A stretch of 64,000 nt of DNA from Alcaligenes ammonioxydans (GCF_019343455.1 NZ_CP049362.1:2356001-2420000), one strand, 5' to 3'; positions 19,727 to 32,271 are shown, counted from the first letter of the stretch. Program-made: numbers and translations. The notes: a model not told the origin generated them from the letters alone.

Positions 19727-19831
19727 AAAAAGTATATAGTTTATTCTTAAATTAAATGGATAATGGTTTTCCCTATAATTTATTTTCTTTAATATCAATC
19801 TATTATCAGAAAACAAAACAATATACTTTTT
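19727..19831. promoter_or_regulatory. Divergent control region with an 11-base inverted repeat (candidate GntR operators)
   Basis: AAAAAGTATAT (19727-19737) recurs in reverse as ATATACTTTTT (19821-19831), 83 bases apart, in an AT-rich spacer between the importer operon and the V4R-GntR genes. GTATAT/ATATAC-like half sites resemble those of FCD-type GntR regulators such as VanR/FadR relatives. Binding by the adjacent GntR protein is inferred from position. Confidence 0.45.
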
Positions 19832-19838
19832 ATGAAAA

Positions 19839-20348
19839 ATGACTAAATTTAGAGACAGATTGAACTGGGATACGGCTCAGGGCCAGATTTTGGATGCCGA
19901 TCGGCGCTACGTGATGCTGCGTGCCGACGTGTTGATGGGGCTGTTTCGCCGGCTGGATGAGCCCGCTCGCACACAGGCGCTGGACGCCTTGGGACAGGCT
20001 GTCAGGGAGCAAGGCGGTTTGTCCGCCAAGGCCTACTGGGAAGCTATCCATCACGACCCGCAGGCTTTGCTCAACAGCATTGCCCACATCTCGGCACAAC
20101 TGGGCTGGGGAAACTGGGATATTCAAACGCAGCGCGCAGGCGGTTTACAGGTCCGCGTGACAAACAGCCCCTTTGCCAAAGGATTTGGCGCCCATGATCG
20201 GCCCCTGTGCCGGCCTATCGTTGGTATGCTTACAGCCGTCGGCCAACTGATTTACGATCAGCACGTCCAGGTGCAGGAGAAACACTGCTGTGCACAGGGA
20301 CGGCACGTCGACTGCCTGTTCACCGTCTTGCCCAAATCCAATGAGTAA
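19839..20348 (+). CDS. Free-standing V4R (4-vinyl reductase/XylR-DmpR sensor-type) domain protein
   Basis: 169 residues with no other domain. The C-terminal half matches the V4R fold: RVTNSPFAKGFGAHDRPLCRPIVGML and a metal site. C124, E147, C150 or C151, and C159 have the same spacing (23, then 3, then 8) as the zinc ligands I recall for the phenol-sensing domain of MopR/DmpR (C155, E178, C181, C189). Such domains bind aromatic effectors in NtrC-type activators; here there is no ATPase or DNA-binding part. The stop overlaps the next gene's start by eight bases, so it is translated together with a GntR regulator. The likely role is ligand sensing or a small-molecule chaperone for the pathway; that is inference. 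Confidence 0.7.
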   Translation: MTKFRDRLNWDTAQGQILDADRRYVMLRADVLMGLFRRLDEPARTQALDALGQAVREQGGLSAKAYWEAIHHDPQALLNSIAHISAQLGWGNWDIQTQRAGGLQVRVTNSPFAKGFGAHDRPLCRPIVGMLTAVGQLIYDQHVQVQEKHCCAQGRHVDCLFTVLPKSNE

Positions 20349-21021
20349 AAACCAGCCTGCCGCCCCCAAACTGAACATACGCCAGCAGGTCTACAAACAC
20401 CTGCGCAGCCGCATGCGCAGTGGTGACATCCGCTATGACGATCGCCTGGTCGACCACGAAATTGCAGCTGAGCTGCAGGTCTCACGCATGCCTGTGCGCG
20501 AAGCCTTGCTGCAACTGACCAACGAAGGGCTGTTGGAAGGCACCTCGCGCGGCTTCATGCTGCGGCGCTTCACCCCGGCTGATATTGCGCAGATTTTTGA
20601 AATACGGATGTTGCTGGAGCCTGAAGCGGCTGCCGCCGCCTGCCTGCAAGCCAGTCTGGAAGGACTGGCCCTGATGAACAAGGCCGCCAATGCAGCCGAA
20701 AAAGCCCATGCCGCGGCAGACCCCATGCAATACATGATTGCCAACGATGCGTTTCGGGAAGGCTGGATCACCCTGTGCCCCAACCCGCACTTGAGCACCA
20801 TGATTCTGCGTCTGAGCGATCACGTGGAAGCCGTGCGTCTGGCCACCTTGCGCGATACACGCTATCGGGAGCTATCCATGCAGGCAACCCGTGGCATCCT
20901 GCAATCCTTTCTGGACAAGAACCCGGAACAGGCGCGCGAGCATGTACGCACGAACCTGCGCCATGCGTCCATGAGCTATTACGCAACATTGGATGAAATG
21001 CTGGAGCGTCAGGCGGGTTAG
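20341..21021 (+). CDS. GntR family transcriptional regulator, FCD subfamily
   Basis: 226 residues from the ATG at 20341. Residues 10-75 are the GntR winged helix (IRQQVYKHLRSRMRSGDI then LQVSRMPVREALLQLTNEGLLE). The rest is an all-helical FCD ligand domain (IFEIRMLLEPEAAAAACLQAS, with later conserved histidines such as in REHVRTNLRHA). FCD regulators usually repress a neighbouring catabolic or transport operon until a carboxylate ligand binds. The divergent ABC importer-oxygenase operon is the obvious target. It shares an eight-base overlap with the V4R gene upstream. Confidence 0.88.
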   Translation: MSKNQPAAPKLNIRQQVYKHLRSRMRSGDIRYDDRLVDHEIAAELQVSRMPVREALLQLTNEGLLEGTSRGFMLRRFTPADIAQIFEIRMLLEPEAAAAACLQASLEGLALMNKAANAAEKAHAAADPMQYMIANDAFREGWITLCPNPHLSTMILRLSDHVEAVRLATLRDTRYRELSMQATRGILQSFLDKNPEQAREHVRTNLRHASMSYYATLDEMLERQAG

Positions 21022-21050
21022 GCATCCCGCCGCCGGTGCCTGCCCGGTGA

Positions 21051-21926
21051 TCAGGGCTGCGCTTTCTGTTCCACCGCCGCTGCAATAGCCTTGCCAATCG
21101 TGGCGATGGCCGCGTTGCGCTCATCCATAGAAGCCTGGGTTTCCGTAATGTAGACGGCAGCCACCAGCGGCGCGCGTTCAGGGGGCCACATCACCGCCAC
21201 GACACCGCGTGTGCCGTAAGCCGCTGCCCCGGTTCGGTCCGCCACCGCCCAGCGTTCAGGGACGCCAGCCCGCAACAAGGGTCCACCCACTTCGTTACGA
21301 CGTAGCCAGCCAATCAGCTGATCGCGGTCCGCTGCTTTCAGTGCATCGCCCAGGGCCAGACGATGCAAGGTCTGCACCATGGCATAAGGGCTGGTCGTGT
21401 CACGCGGGTCGCCGGGCGCGGCTTCATTCAAGCTGGGCTCATTGCGATCCAGACGCGTCACCGTATCGCCCACGCTGCGCAGGAAAGAAGTGACGGCCGC
21501 GGGCCCGCCAAGAATCTCCAGGACCCCATTGGCAGCCGTGTTGTCGCTGTTGCGCATCGTGATCGCACATAATTGATCCGCCGATATCTGCTCACCCACC
21601 CGATCTTTGGTAGTGGGGGCATAAGACTGGACAGCCTCCTGCCTGACCCGCCAGGCCGCCTTCATGGCGCCTGGCCCTCGGGCCAGCAAAGCCGCACAGA
21701 TCACCAGCTTGCTGATGCTGGCCATGGGAAATCGTTCATTGGCCCGGTACTGCCATACATGCCCGTCCGCCGTATCGAGCACCGCCAAACCGACACGAGC
21801 GCCTAAGGATTGTTCGAGCATTTGCGCAGTCTGCACGACAGATTGAGGACTGGCTGCCGCCCCCTTGAAAACCCATCCTGCCAAAAACAGCAAGGCTCCA
21901 CATTGCTTCAGTCTTCTCACGCGCAT
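21051..21926 (-). CDS. Class A serine beta-lactamase with an RTG motif
   Basis: 291 residues with a signal peptide (about 1-25). The class A motifs are all present: S70-I-S-K73 (active serine and general base), S127-D-N129, the omega-loop E163-P-S-L-N, and R231-T-G233 in place of the usual K-T-G. An arginine there is characteristic of carbenicillin-hydrolysing enzymes (CARB/PSE). C77 and C120 could form the disulfide seen in TEM. It is a periplasmic hydrolase of penicillins. No AmpR/BlaI-type regulator or mobile element flanks it, so it looks chromosomal and perhaps intrinsic. Confidence 0.88.
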   Translation of the reverse strand: MRVRRLKQCGALLFLAGWVFKGAAASPQSVVQTAQMLEQSLGARVGLAVLDTADGHVWQYRANERFPMASISKLVICAALLARGPGAMKAAWRVRQEAVQSYAPTTKDRVGEQISADQLCAITMRNSDNTAANGVLEILGGPAAVTSFLRSVGDTVTRLDRNEPSLNEAAPGDPRDTTSPYAMVQTLHRLALGDALKAADRDQLIGWLRRNEVGGPLLRAGVPERWAVADRTGAAAYGTRGVVAVMWPPERAPLVAAVYITETQASMDERNAAIATIGKAIAAAVEQKAQP

Positions 21927-22032
21927 CGGCCTACCCTACAAAAACCAGCTCACACGAGGGAAACGGCCCCCAAAAACCATCGCCAGGCTTACCGGGCATC
22001 ATGCCAGGCGCCTGGAAAGCCGATCGTGGCGA

Positions 22033-25000
22033 TCAAGGCTCAATCCGGGGCTGCTTGTCTTTTCCAGCCGTATTCACAGCCGGGGCGTCCAGCTCTTTGA
22101 GCTGGGGATCATCTACCTTGCCGCTCACTGCATAAGTGACGGACAAGTGACTGCTCATCGGCACCTGCATCAACCACTGGGTCAGCATGGCCCCTACCCC
22201 CACCATCGGATTGACAGCAAAGTACGCCGCAATTGCTGCCCCGCTCATGTCCAGATTCGGGCTGACCACCGCAATCAGATCCAGGGTTTCATCCTTGATG
22301 TCGATCCAGCCTTTCAGCTTGATCTCCCCGGCTGGCCCCTTAATCTGGTAATTGTCCAACTCCAGCTTGCCCTGAGACAGATTCATGCGTCCGGTGAGAC
22401 TATCAAAAGCAAAACCGTCTTTCACCGCCCCGAACAAATCCAGGTCAAGCCGGCTCAGGCGCGAGATGGACTGCAAGCTGAGCAACTCCAACAGTTTTGC
22501 CGAGCGTGAGTTCAAACTGATAAAGCGCCCTTTTTTCAGGTCCACGTTAAACTGGCCGCTGATATTGCGCTTGTCGCGCGACCAGGGGAAATCGCTCCAG
22601 AACAAGGCGGCCTGTATGGTCCCGTCCCCATTCTTGATCGACTCGGTCAGCAAGCCACTCACATCCACAAACTCACCCAGATTAGCCACCTGACTATTGG
22701 CAATCAGCTCCAGACCGCGCTGGGGCCCGCGCAAGGCCAGGGAACCCGAGCCCTGCAAATGCATGCCCTGAGCGCTAAGCGAAAAATTCTCCAGCCGCCA
22801 CGTGGCCCCGGCGCCCGCCGGCTTACCCATGGCTTGCAAGGTGCCAAACCGTATGCCCTGAATCTGCAGGTCATCCACCTTTAGCGAGATAGCCGGCAGG
22901 CTCAAATCATCTTCCGTCGGCACATCGGCATCGGGCCACGCCCAATCGGGCCGCTGACCATCAATATGCAAATGGGAAAAATGGGCGTTAAACAAACCGG
23001 CATAACGACCATCACGATGCTGCGCCTGAACCTGCCCCTGGGCCTGCCGGGCCTTCAAGCGCAGGGACACCCTGCCTGCAGCATCCTCGGTGCTTTCCAG
23101 CTCCAGCTGATCCAGCCTCTGTCCCCGTAACCATGCCTGGTCTGCATTCAGCTGCACCCGTTCCAGCAAGGGCAGCAAAGGACGAGCGGAAGGGGCCACG
23201 GGACTGCCATCCAGATTCTGGCCAAACTCCTGAACCACCTGTTCCCACGCATCCAGATCCATGCGATCGTAGCGACTACGCAGTTCCAGACCACGTCGAG
23301 GCCATGTCACCCATTCTGGCGTTCCCATGCTGCCACTGTGGAAGTAGCTGCCCTGGCGCGAGCCTTGAGCGTGGAGCAAATTGAGCAAAAAGGTCTGCCT
23401 GTCTCTCAGACTGATCTGCAAGCGATCCATTTTGGCGGCAGAATCACTGCTCCAGTCCGCTTTCAATTGGGCTGCCCGTTCAGCCGGCTTCTGAAAAGGT
23501 TCGGGCAAATTCAATGCCAGCCCCTTCAGGTCGGACTCTGCCCCCAAGGAAAACGCTCCCTTGGCATCCAGTTTCATCAGCACGCTATAGGCTGTCTGAC
23601 CCTGCAGACGCTGCAAGCCTTTCAACCCCAGATACTGCTCCAGGCCTTGCGAGGTCAGGGTGCCGCTCAGGCGCAGGCCAGGCCTACCTGGCTCCAGTAT
23701 TCCCTGGATCTGCGCATCTCCTCCCAGCAGCCTGCCCGTCAAGGTCTGGGCGCTGACCCCCTTCTCATTAAAGGCCAGCTCCCCTTTCAATGCCGTCAAA
23801 GGGGGAGCCTCGGGCATGAACTGAAACTTGCCATCCTTCATCTGGATCAGGCCCTGGACCTGCGCATCGTCGGCATTGTCCAAAGGAATCTGCAATGTGA
23901 TGGGCACCGTCCAGTCTCCCATCACCCGGCTGTCAGCCAGCAACCCATCTAACAGATCATTCAAGGGAGACTGATGCACCAAGGCCAGATAACTGCCGGC
24001 CGGCGCCTGCGACACCCCTTCCAGGGTCAAGACACTGTCTTGCTCCAGGGAGCGAATGTGGGTCTGAATATCACGCATGACGATATCCTGCTGCTGGGCA
24101 ATAGGCATGCGAGCCTGCTGCGCCAGAATATCCAGATTGTCGTTATGCATGCGAATGCTGCCCTGCACGCCTTCCAGCCGAGGCCAGGCCAGACGCTGGG
24201 GGCGGGCCGGCTGATAATCCACAATCCCCTTATCCAGCGCACCGGCCACTTCAAACTGACCATCCTCCGGATTCAGACCGTAGGGAAAGGTATCCAGCCC
24301 GCCCCGTAGCCGAATCGTGCCCTGGGTGACAGCGCCTTGCACCAGCCCCGCCTGCATCCATTCACGCGCCAGAGGATTCACCGTCAAGGGCAGATAGTTC
24401 ACTAAAGCGGCCAGATTCAGGTACTGGAATTGCCCTGTCCAATCCGCCACACCGGCCTCAAACTGGCCGTCCTCACGCCAGTTGCCGGACAGTTGCGCAT
24501 CCAGATCCGCATTGCGCACATTTACCATCATCGTATTCAGGCCCAGTCTGGCCAGCTCATCGCGATGTGCTGTGCCCTGCGCTTTTAGCTGATCCACACC
24601 CACATGCTGAGCAAACAGGTCTGGTATCCGCAAGCCCAAGCCATCCATCGTCACCGCCCACTGCACATCGTCACTGGCTTTGCCCTGGACCAAGGCCTGC
24701 ATATCGCTCAGGCTGCCTTCCAGCTCCACAACGGCATGCTCCAGCTGGACCCGCTCCTCATGCTCGGTGCGCACGGCAAGATCACGCAGTTGAGCCAACA
24801 GTTGCATCTGAATGGACGGGGCCGCGTCGGCTTGGCTGGCTTGGGCATGCAGATCCACCCAAGCCCTGTCCAGAGCCGCAGGGATGTCCAACCAGGGACG
24901 CAAGGCCGGCGTATCCACTGCCTTGGCCTGCACCGTCATTTCCCAGGGCAAGCCCATCACGTCCACATGCTCGGGCAAACGACGCTGGCCTTGCACCCGC

Positions 25001-25638
25001 AAGGCCAGGGCGACGGACTCGCCCAGATTGGTCGGCAAGGCCGTGGCCAGACTGACCTCATGCCAGCCCTGGCGATAGCCGATCTGCAGTTCAATGGACG
25101 GCAGATTCAAGGCCGGTGCGCCCCGCAAATCATCCTGCCATTGCAAGGAAGTACCCTGGATACGAACGCCCCGCTGTTGCAGCAGCCAACGAACCGGACC
25201 TTGCCAGGCCTGGGGGCTGGTATCGACGCTATCGTCGTTCATATCCAGCCTTTGTCCCATCACCAGAATCTGGCCCTGGGAATCGCGCCGTATGGGTATG
25301 GTCAAACCCTGCACATCGAGCTGGCGCAGCTGCAGCGAGCCGCTAAAGAGCGATTTCCAGCTGATGACGGCCTGCAAGCTGGGCAACTGCAACATAGGCG
25401 CCTGGCCCGGTTCGGCCACGGACAGCTGGGTTATGGACAGATGCGGGTTCCAGCCCTGCCAGCTGCCTTTTAACTCTTGCATCTGGACGTGCAGGCCGGT
25501 TTGCTCGGTGATTTTCTGCTCCAGATACGGACGCAGATTATCCAGTTGGGGAACGAGCAGGTAGCGCACGCCAACCAGGCCCAGCATCAGCGCAAAATAG
25601 AGCAATAGCGCCAGTCGCACAAGCCCTCGAACTACCAT
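22033..25638 (-). CDS. yhdP: YhdP-like AsmA-family envelope protein (DUF3971)
   Basis: 1201 residues, near the 1266 of E. coli YhdP. A single N-terminal membrane helix (LVRLALLLYFALMLGLVGVRYLLVP) is followed by a very long periplasmic beta-rich region. The C-terminus holds the AsmA-like domain, including YQIKGPAGEIKLKGWIDIKDETLDLIAVVSPNLD. These bridge-like proteins are thought to carry phospholipids between inner and outer membranes. It is divergent from glnE, an order seen in many betaproteobacteria. A beta-lactamase gene, rather than nitrilase/tldD, lies downstream. Confidence 0.88.
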   Translation of the reverse strand: MVVRGLVRLALLLYFALMLGLVGVRYLLVPQLDNLRPYLEQKITEQTGLHVQMQELKGSWQGWNPHLSITQLSVAEPGQAPMLQLPSLQAVISWKSLFSGSLQLRQLDVQGLTIPIRRDSQGQILVMGQRLDMNDDSVDTSPQAWQGPVRWLLQQRGVRIQGTSLQWQDDLRGAPALNLPSIELQIGYRQGWHEVSLATALPTNLGESVALALRVQGQRRLPEHVDVMGLPWEMTVQAKAVDTPALRPWLDIPAALDRAWVDLHAQASQADAAPSIQMQLLAQLRDLAVRTEHEERVQLEHAVVELEGSLSDMQALVQGKASDDVQWAVTMDGLGLRIPDLFAQHVGVDQLKAQGTAHRDELARLGLNTMMVNVRNADLDAQLSGNWREDGQFEAGVADWTGQFQYLNLAALVNYLPLTVNPLAREWMQAGLVQGAVTQGTIRLRGGLDTFPYGLNPEDGQFEVAGALDKGIVDYQPARPQRLAWPRLEGVQGSIRMHNDNLDILAQQARMPIAQQQDIVMRDIQTHIRSLEQDSVLTLEGVSQAPAGSYLALVHQSPLNDLLDGLLADSRVMGDWTVPITLQIPLDNADDAQVQGLIQMKDGKFQFMPEAPPLTALKGELAFNEKGVSAQTLTGRLLGGDAQIQGILEPGRPGLRLSGTLTSQGLEQYLGLKGLQRLQGQTAYSVLMKLDAKGAFSLGAESDLKGLALNLPEPFQKPAERAAQLKADWSSDSAAKMDRLQISLRDRQTFLLNLLHAQGSRQGSYFHSGSMGTPEWVTWPRRGLELRSRYDRMDLDAWEQVVQEFGQNLDGSPVAPSARPLLPLLERVQLNADQAWLRGQRLDQLELESTEDAAGRVSLRLKARQAQGQVQAQHRDGRYAGLFNAHFSHLHIDGQRPDWAWPDADVPTEDDLSLPAISLKVDDLQIQGIRFGTLQAMGKPAGAGATWRLENFSLSAQGMHLQGSGSLALRGPQRGLELIANSQVANLGEFVDVSGLLTESIKNGDGTIQAALFWSDFPWSRDKRNISGQFNVDLKKGRFISLNSRSAKLLELLSLQSISRLSRLDLDLFGAVKDGFAFDSLTGRMNLSQGKLELDNYQIKGPAGEIKLKGWIDIKDETLDLIAVVSPNLDMSGAAIAAYFAVNPMVGVGAMLTQWLMQVPMSSHLSVTYAVSGKVDDPQLKELDAPAVNTAGKDKQPRIEP

Positions 25639-25738
25639 GCATTCAATTCCCGAGTATAGTTAAATGCGGCCATTTCCGGCCCAGTCAGACAAGTGATCCC
25701 ACTTGCCGTCTTCCCTTCTCCGAAAAACCTCTTATCGT

Positions 25739-28492
25739 ATGAGCCAGTCCATTATATTGAAGCCCGTGATGCAATGGTCCGGCCCCTTGCGTCGAAAAGT
25801 AAACGCTCAGCCACAATTTGGCACCTGGCTGCAAGAGCAGGCCCAGCACCCTGTCACCCCCGCTCTCATTGCTCAATGGTATCGGACTTTACTGCCCGAG
25901 CCCGACAATGATCGCCTGGCACAAGTGCGCCAGGCCTTGCGTCAACTGCGGGAACGCGTCTTTCTGGTGCTGATGATCCGGGATATCAATGGCCTGGCTC
26001 CGCTTGAAGAAGTCATGCTGGCCATGAGCAGCCTGGCCGATCTGGCAGTGGCGCAGGCCTATGAAACCGTGGCAAGGCAACTGGCCGAGATGCACGGCAC
26101 CCCAAAAAATCCGCACACTGGCCTGCCCCAGGAAATGATTATTCTGGGTATGGGCAAGCTGGGCGGGGGGGAATTAAACGTCTCCTCGGATATTGATCTG
26201 ATCATGCTCTACGACGAAGACGGCGAAACCGAGGGTCGCCGCCCGCTGAGTCATCATGAGTTCTACGGCAAGGTCACCCAGCGCATGATGCCCGTGCTGT
26301 CCGATACCGATGCTTTTGGACAGGTGTTTCGCACCGACCTGCGTCTGCGACCGGATGGCGACTCCGGACCACTGGCCTGGAGTATGCAGGCGCTGGAGAA
26401 TTATCTGGTCAACCAGGGACGGGAATGGGAACGCTACGCCTGGATCAAAGCACGGCCCATCAAGGCACAGGCGTTTGAAGGCAGCCGCTGTGCGGCCGAT
26501 ATCCATCACTTCGAGGCCTTGCGTACGCCCTTTGTTTACCGCAAGTACTTCGATTTTGATGCCTTGTCTGCCCTGCGCGGCTTGCGGGAACGAATTCGCC
26601 AGGACTGGACACGCCGGGCCCTGAATCGCAATGGCGTGGAAACCTGGCACAACATCAAGCTGGGCGATGGCGGTATTCGGGAGATCGAATTCGTGGTCCA
26701 GCTCAATCAGCTGATACGTGGTGGCCGACAGCCTTCCTTGCAAACACCCAGTCTGCACAAGGCCTTGGAAGGCCAATGCGCGGCTGGCCTGCTCGATCAG
26801 GAAGTCTGCGACCAACTGCTGGCGGCCTACACCTTCTTGCGACGGGTCGAACACCGCTTGCAGTATCGGGAGGACGAGCAGACTCATTTGCTGCCGCAGG
26901 ACGATGCGTTGCGCAGCGAGCTGGCTGCCACGCTGGGGCTGAGCCTGGCCGAGTTTGATGCGCAGCTGGGCCAGCACAGAAAATTTGTCTCGCATACCTT
27001 CCGCAACGCTTTTCGCCTGGCAGGCATGGGCGAAGAAGCAAGCGCCGAGCCCGCTGCGGCCGCCCCCCCGGTCGCGGAAATCAGCGCCCAGCAAGATCAG
27101 GCCTTGCAGCAGCGCATTGAACAGTTGCGTCAGGCGCTGCTGAACAGCCACCGTCTGCGCAGCCTGCCCAATGCCAGCCTGGACCGCGTGCAGCGTCTGA
27201 TTCCCTTGGCCGAGGACTACGCCTACCGCTCGGAACACCCGGAAGTGACCGCCACCCGGCTATTTAATCTCATCGAGCTGATTGCCCAGCGCAGTGCCTA
27301 TCTGGCCCTGCTGGCCGAGTACCCCGACACCCTGGCCCGTGTCGCCCGGATCGTCTCTGCCAGTCCGTGGGCCGCCCAATATCTGGCGCAATACCCCCTG
27401 CTGCTCGATAGCCTGATCGAATGGCATTCACTGATGGAAATTCCCGACTTTCCCGCGCTGTCCGAGCAAATGCGTCGGGACCTGGACGCCTGCCGACTGC
27501 CCGACGGGCAGGCCGATGTGGAACAGCAAATGAACATGATGCGGGACTGGCAGCATCAGATCACCTTCCAGTTGCTGGCCCAGGATCTGGAGGGCGTGCT
27601 GACGGTTGAGGCGCTGGCTGACCAGCTCTCAGCCCTGGCCGATATGATGCTGGCGGAGACATTGGAACGCACCTGGCCCCTGACGCGCCCCCGCAGCCTG
27701 GGCCCTGAACACGACACCCCGCCACGTTTCGCGGTTATTGCCTATGGCAAGCTGGGCGGCAAGGAAATCGGCTACGCCTCGGACCTGGATCTGGTGTTTT
27801 TGTACGACGACCCCAGCCAGGACAATGTAGAGCGCTACATCAAGCTGGCGCGCCGCATGACCAGTTGGTTGTCAGCGATGACCTCCTCCGGTCGGCTCTA
27901 TGATATTGACCTGCGATTGCGCCCGGATGGCGATGCTGGTTTGCTGGCCGTCAGCGTGGATGCCTTTGAACAATACCAAACCCGCAGCGCCTGGTCGTGG
28001 GAGCATCAAGCCATCACTCGCGCCCGCTTTGTCACGGGCGATACGCAGATCAAACAACGGTTTGACGAAATCCGCCGCTCCATCTTGCTGATGGAGCGCG
28101 ACCGTCGTAAATTGCGCGCGGATATTCTGGATATGCGTGACAAGATCAGTGCCGGGCACCCTAATCGCAGCGAACTATTTGACCTCAAGCACGACCGTGG
28201 TGGCATGGTGGACGTGGAGTTCATCACCCAGTATCTGGTGCTGTGCTATAGCCGTGAACACCCCAGGCTGCTGGAAAATCTGGGCAATATCGCCTTGCTG
28301 GGCATAGCTGCGCAAGCTGGTCTGATTGCCGTGGACCACGCCCAGGACGTGGCCGATGCCTATCGCGCGTTGCGCCGCCGCCAGCACGCCCTGCGCCTGG
28401 AGGGAGCGGAAAAAGCGCGTGTCCCCCTCACCGAGCTGACTCGGGAGCGACAAGCGGTCACCCGACTCTGGGACGAAGTACTGGGGTACTAA
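25739..28492 (+). CDS. glnE: Bifunctional glutamine synthetase adenylyltransferase/adenylyl-removing enzyme
   Basis: 917 residues from the ATG at 25739 (an upstream codon at 25703 would add 12). It carries two nucleotidyltransferase domains, each with the GxGKLGG...SDxDL signature: [23 protein letters not shown] near residue 140 (adenylyl removal) and [23 protein letters not shown] near 670 (adenylylation). A linker rich in alanine and proline lies around residue 430. It tunes glutamine synthetase activity to nitrogen status under control of PII protein. Length and order match E. coli GlnE (946). Confidence 0.94.
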   Translation: MSQSIILKPVMQWSGPLRRKVNAQPQFGTWLQEQAQHPVTPALIAQWYRTLLPEPDNDRLAQVRQALRQLRERVFLVLMIRDINGLAPLEEVMLAMSSLADLAVAQAYETVARQLAEMHGTPKNPHTGLPQEMIILGMGKLGGGELNVSSDIDLIMLYDEDGETEGRRPLSHHEFYGKVTQRMMPVLSDTDAFGQVFRTDLRLRPDGDSGPLAWSMQALENYLVNQGREWERYAWIKARPIKAQAFEGSRCAADIHHFEALRTPFVYRKYFDFDALSALRGLRERIRQDWTRRALNRNGVETWHNIKLGDGGIREIEFVVQLNQLIRGGRQPSLQTPSLHKALEGQCAAGLLDQEVCDQLLAAYTFLRRVEHRLQYREDEQTHLLPQDDALRSELAATLGLSLAEFDAQLGQHRKFVSHTFRNAFRLAGMGEEASAEPAAAAPPVAEISAQQDQALQQRIEQLRQALLNSHRLRSLPNASLDRVQRLIPLAEDYAYRSEHPEVTATRLFNLIELIAQRSAYLALLAEYPDTLARVARIVSASPWAAQYLAQYPLLLDSLIEWHSLMEIPDFPALSEQMRRDLDACRLPDGQADVEQQMNMMRDWQHQITFQLLAQDLEGVLTVEALADQLSALADMMLAETLERTWPLTRPRSLGPEHDTPPRFAVIAYGKLGGKEIGYASDLDLVFLYDDPSQDNVERYIKLARRMTSWLSAMTSSGRLYDIDLRLRPDGDAGLLAVSVDAFEQYQTRSAWSWEHQAITRARFVTGDTQIKQRFDEIRRSILLMERDRRKLRADILDMRDKISAGHPNRSELFDLKHDRGGMVDVEFITQYLVLCYSREHPRLLENLGNIALLGIAAQAGLIAVDHAQDVADAYRALRRRQHALRLEGAEKARVPLTELTRERQAVTRLWDEVLGY

Positions 28493-28594
28493 GGCAACAG
28501 ATTGATTTCACTAAATATTGCCAAGAATCTACAATAGGCACATCGATTTATTGTGCGGCCGACTCGGCACGCCGTTTTTCCCGGATTCAGATTC

Positions 28595-29293
28595 ATGTCC
28601 ACTCAGCTCAATCGCCCCGTTTTAACCCTGCCGGAAAAACGCGAGAAACTGCTGTTGCATTCTTGCTGTGCCCCCTGTTCAGGCGAGGTCATGGAGGCAC
28701 TGCACGCCTCAGGGATCGAATACACCGTTTTCTTCTACAACCCCAATATTCACCCCGTGCGCGAGTACGAGTTGCGCAAACAGGAAAATATCCGCTTTGC
28801 CCAGCAGCACGGCATCGAGTTCATTGACGCCGACTACGACGTGGACAACTGGTTTGAACGCGTACGTGGCCTGGAACACGCGCCTGAGCGTGGCGAGCGC
28901 TGCACGGTCTGCTTTGACATGCGTTTTGAGCGCACGGCCCTGTACGCCCATGAGCATGGCTACGACGTTATTTCCAGCGTCTTGGGTATTTCGCGCTGGA
29001 AAGACATGAACCAGATCAACGATTGCGGCGAACGGGCCGCAGCCCGTTACCCGGAGATGAAGTACTGGACTTATAACTGGCGCAAAGGCGGCGGCTCGCA
29101 ACGCATGCTGGAAATCAGCAAGCGCGAGAACTTCTATCAACAGGAATACTGCGGCTGTGTGTATTCGCTGCGGGACACCAACCGCCACCGTCGATCCCAG
29201 GGCCGCCCGCGCATCGAGATCGGCGTGAAGTTCTATGGCAAGGATGAACTGGACCTGACGCCTCCCCCGGCGGCTGCTCCAAAGTCCGCTTGA
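28595..29293 (+). CDS. queH: Epoxyqueuosine reductase QueH
   Basis: 232 residues of the DUF208/QueH family. Cluster and active-site cysteines are C24, C25 and C28 ([12 protein letters not shown]) and C103, C106 ([16 protein letters not shown]). The later CGCVYS segment is also conserved. QueH carries out the last step of queuosine synthesis, reducing epoxyqueuosine in tRNA anticodons; it replaces the cobalamin-dependent QueG. The ATG at 28595 precedes the conserved region; an in-frame upstream codon at 28553 is less likely. queF, an earlier step in the same pathway, is at 42.2 kb. Confidence 0.92.
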   Translation: MSTQLNRPVLTLPEKREKLLLHSCCAPCSGEVMEALHASGIEYTVFFYNPNIHPVREYELRKQENIRFAQQHGIEFIDADYDVDNWFERVRGLEHAPERGERCTVCFDMRFERTALYAHEHGYDVISSVLGISRWKDMNQINDCGERAAARYPEMKYWTYNWRKGGGSQRMLEISKRENFYQQEYCGCVYSLRDTNRHRRSQGRPRIEIGVKFYGKDELDLTPPPAAAPKSA

Positions 29294-29365
29294 TCGAACA
29301 AGTCCCTCCGGACACGCGCACAGTAAAGAAGTTGGCACCCAAACAGCTTCCCCGAGCTTGAACAG

Positions 29366-29527
29366 CGATTATGCAAGTGTCCGTTCGTCGGTTCGGCCCC
29401 CAGAGCCGATACGAGGATGGCGACCGACCCCCTCTTTCAGGGATCCGCTCAATCTGTTCTCACCAGTGTATCTGCGAACGGGGCACCCAAGGAAAAAGCG
29501 CCTTAGTTACCTAAGGCGCTTTTCTTT
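29366..29527 (+). ncRNA. Candidate structured RNA with a 6S-like template motif
   Basis: Between the convergent genes queH and clpB there is no ORF of merit. GGCCCCCAGAGCCGATA (29395-29411) resembles the product-RNA template of E. coli 6S RNA (CCCCTGAGCCGATA), preceded by TGTCCGTTCG as 6S has TGTTCG. CCGTTCG (29381-29387) pairs with CGAACGG (29475-29481), giving a long enclosed domain, and a strong terminator follows at 29493-29527. The enclosed part is shorter than a usual 6S RNA (about 180 nt) and I cannot fold it fully, so this is a candidate only. Ends are approximate. Confidence 0.3.
29493..29527. terminator. Bidirectional terminator between queH and clpB
   Basis: An eleven-base stem (AAGCGCCTTAG 29496-29506 with CTAAGGCGCTT 29511-29521) has a TTAC loop. 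T-rich sequence follows on the plus strand and an A-run precedes it, so it can act in both directions. Confidence 0.85.
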
Positions 29528-29584
29528 TGCACTCTGGCTGGCGGTGTTACAACCTGATTCCTACCAGCACAGCCACATGCTGCT

Positions 29585-32176
<2,592 letters not shown>

Positions 32177-32271
32177 AGAATTTTCACTTGAGAAAATATG
32201 CGATAAGCTAAAGCAAACAGTTACTCAATACTGTTTGCCCAGATCTCGCAACAAATAACAGGATGAATTGA

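Noticed and set aside
29333..29490. Direct repeat GGCACCCAA on both sides of the queH-clpB spacer as an insertion duplication
   Set aside because: Nine bases, one copy each, no element ends between them; it can occur by chance or belong to the folded RNA.
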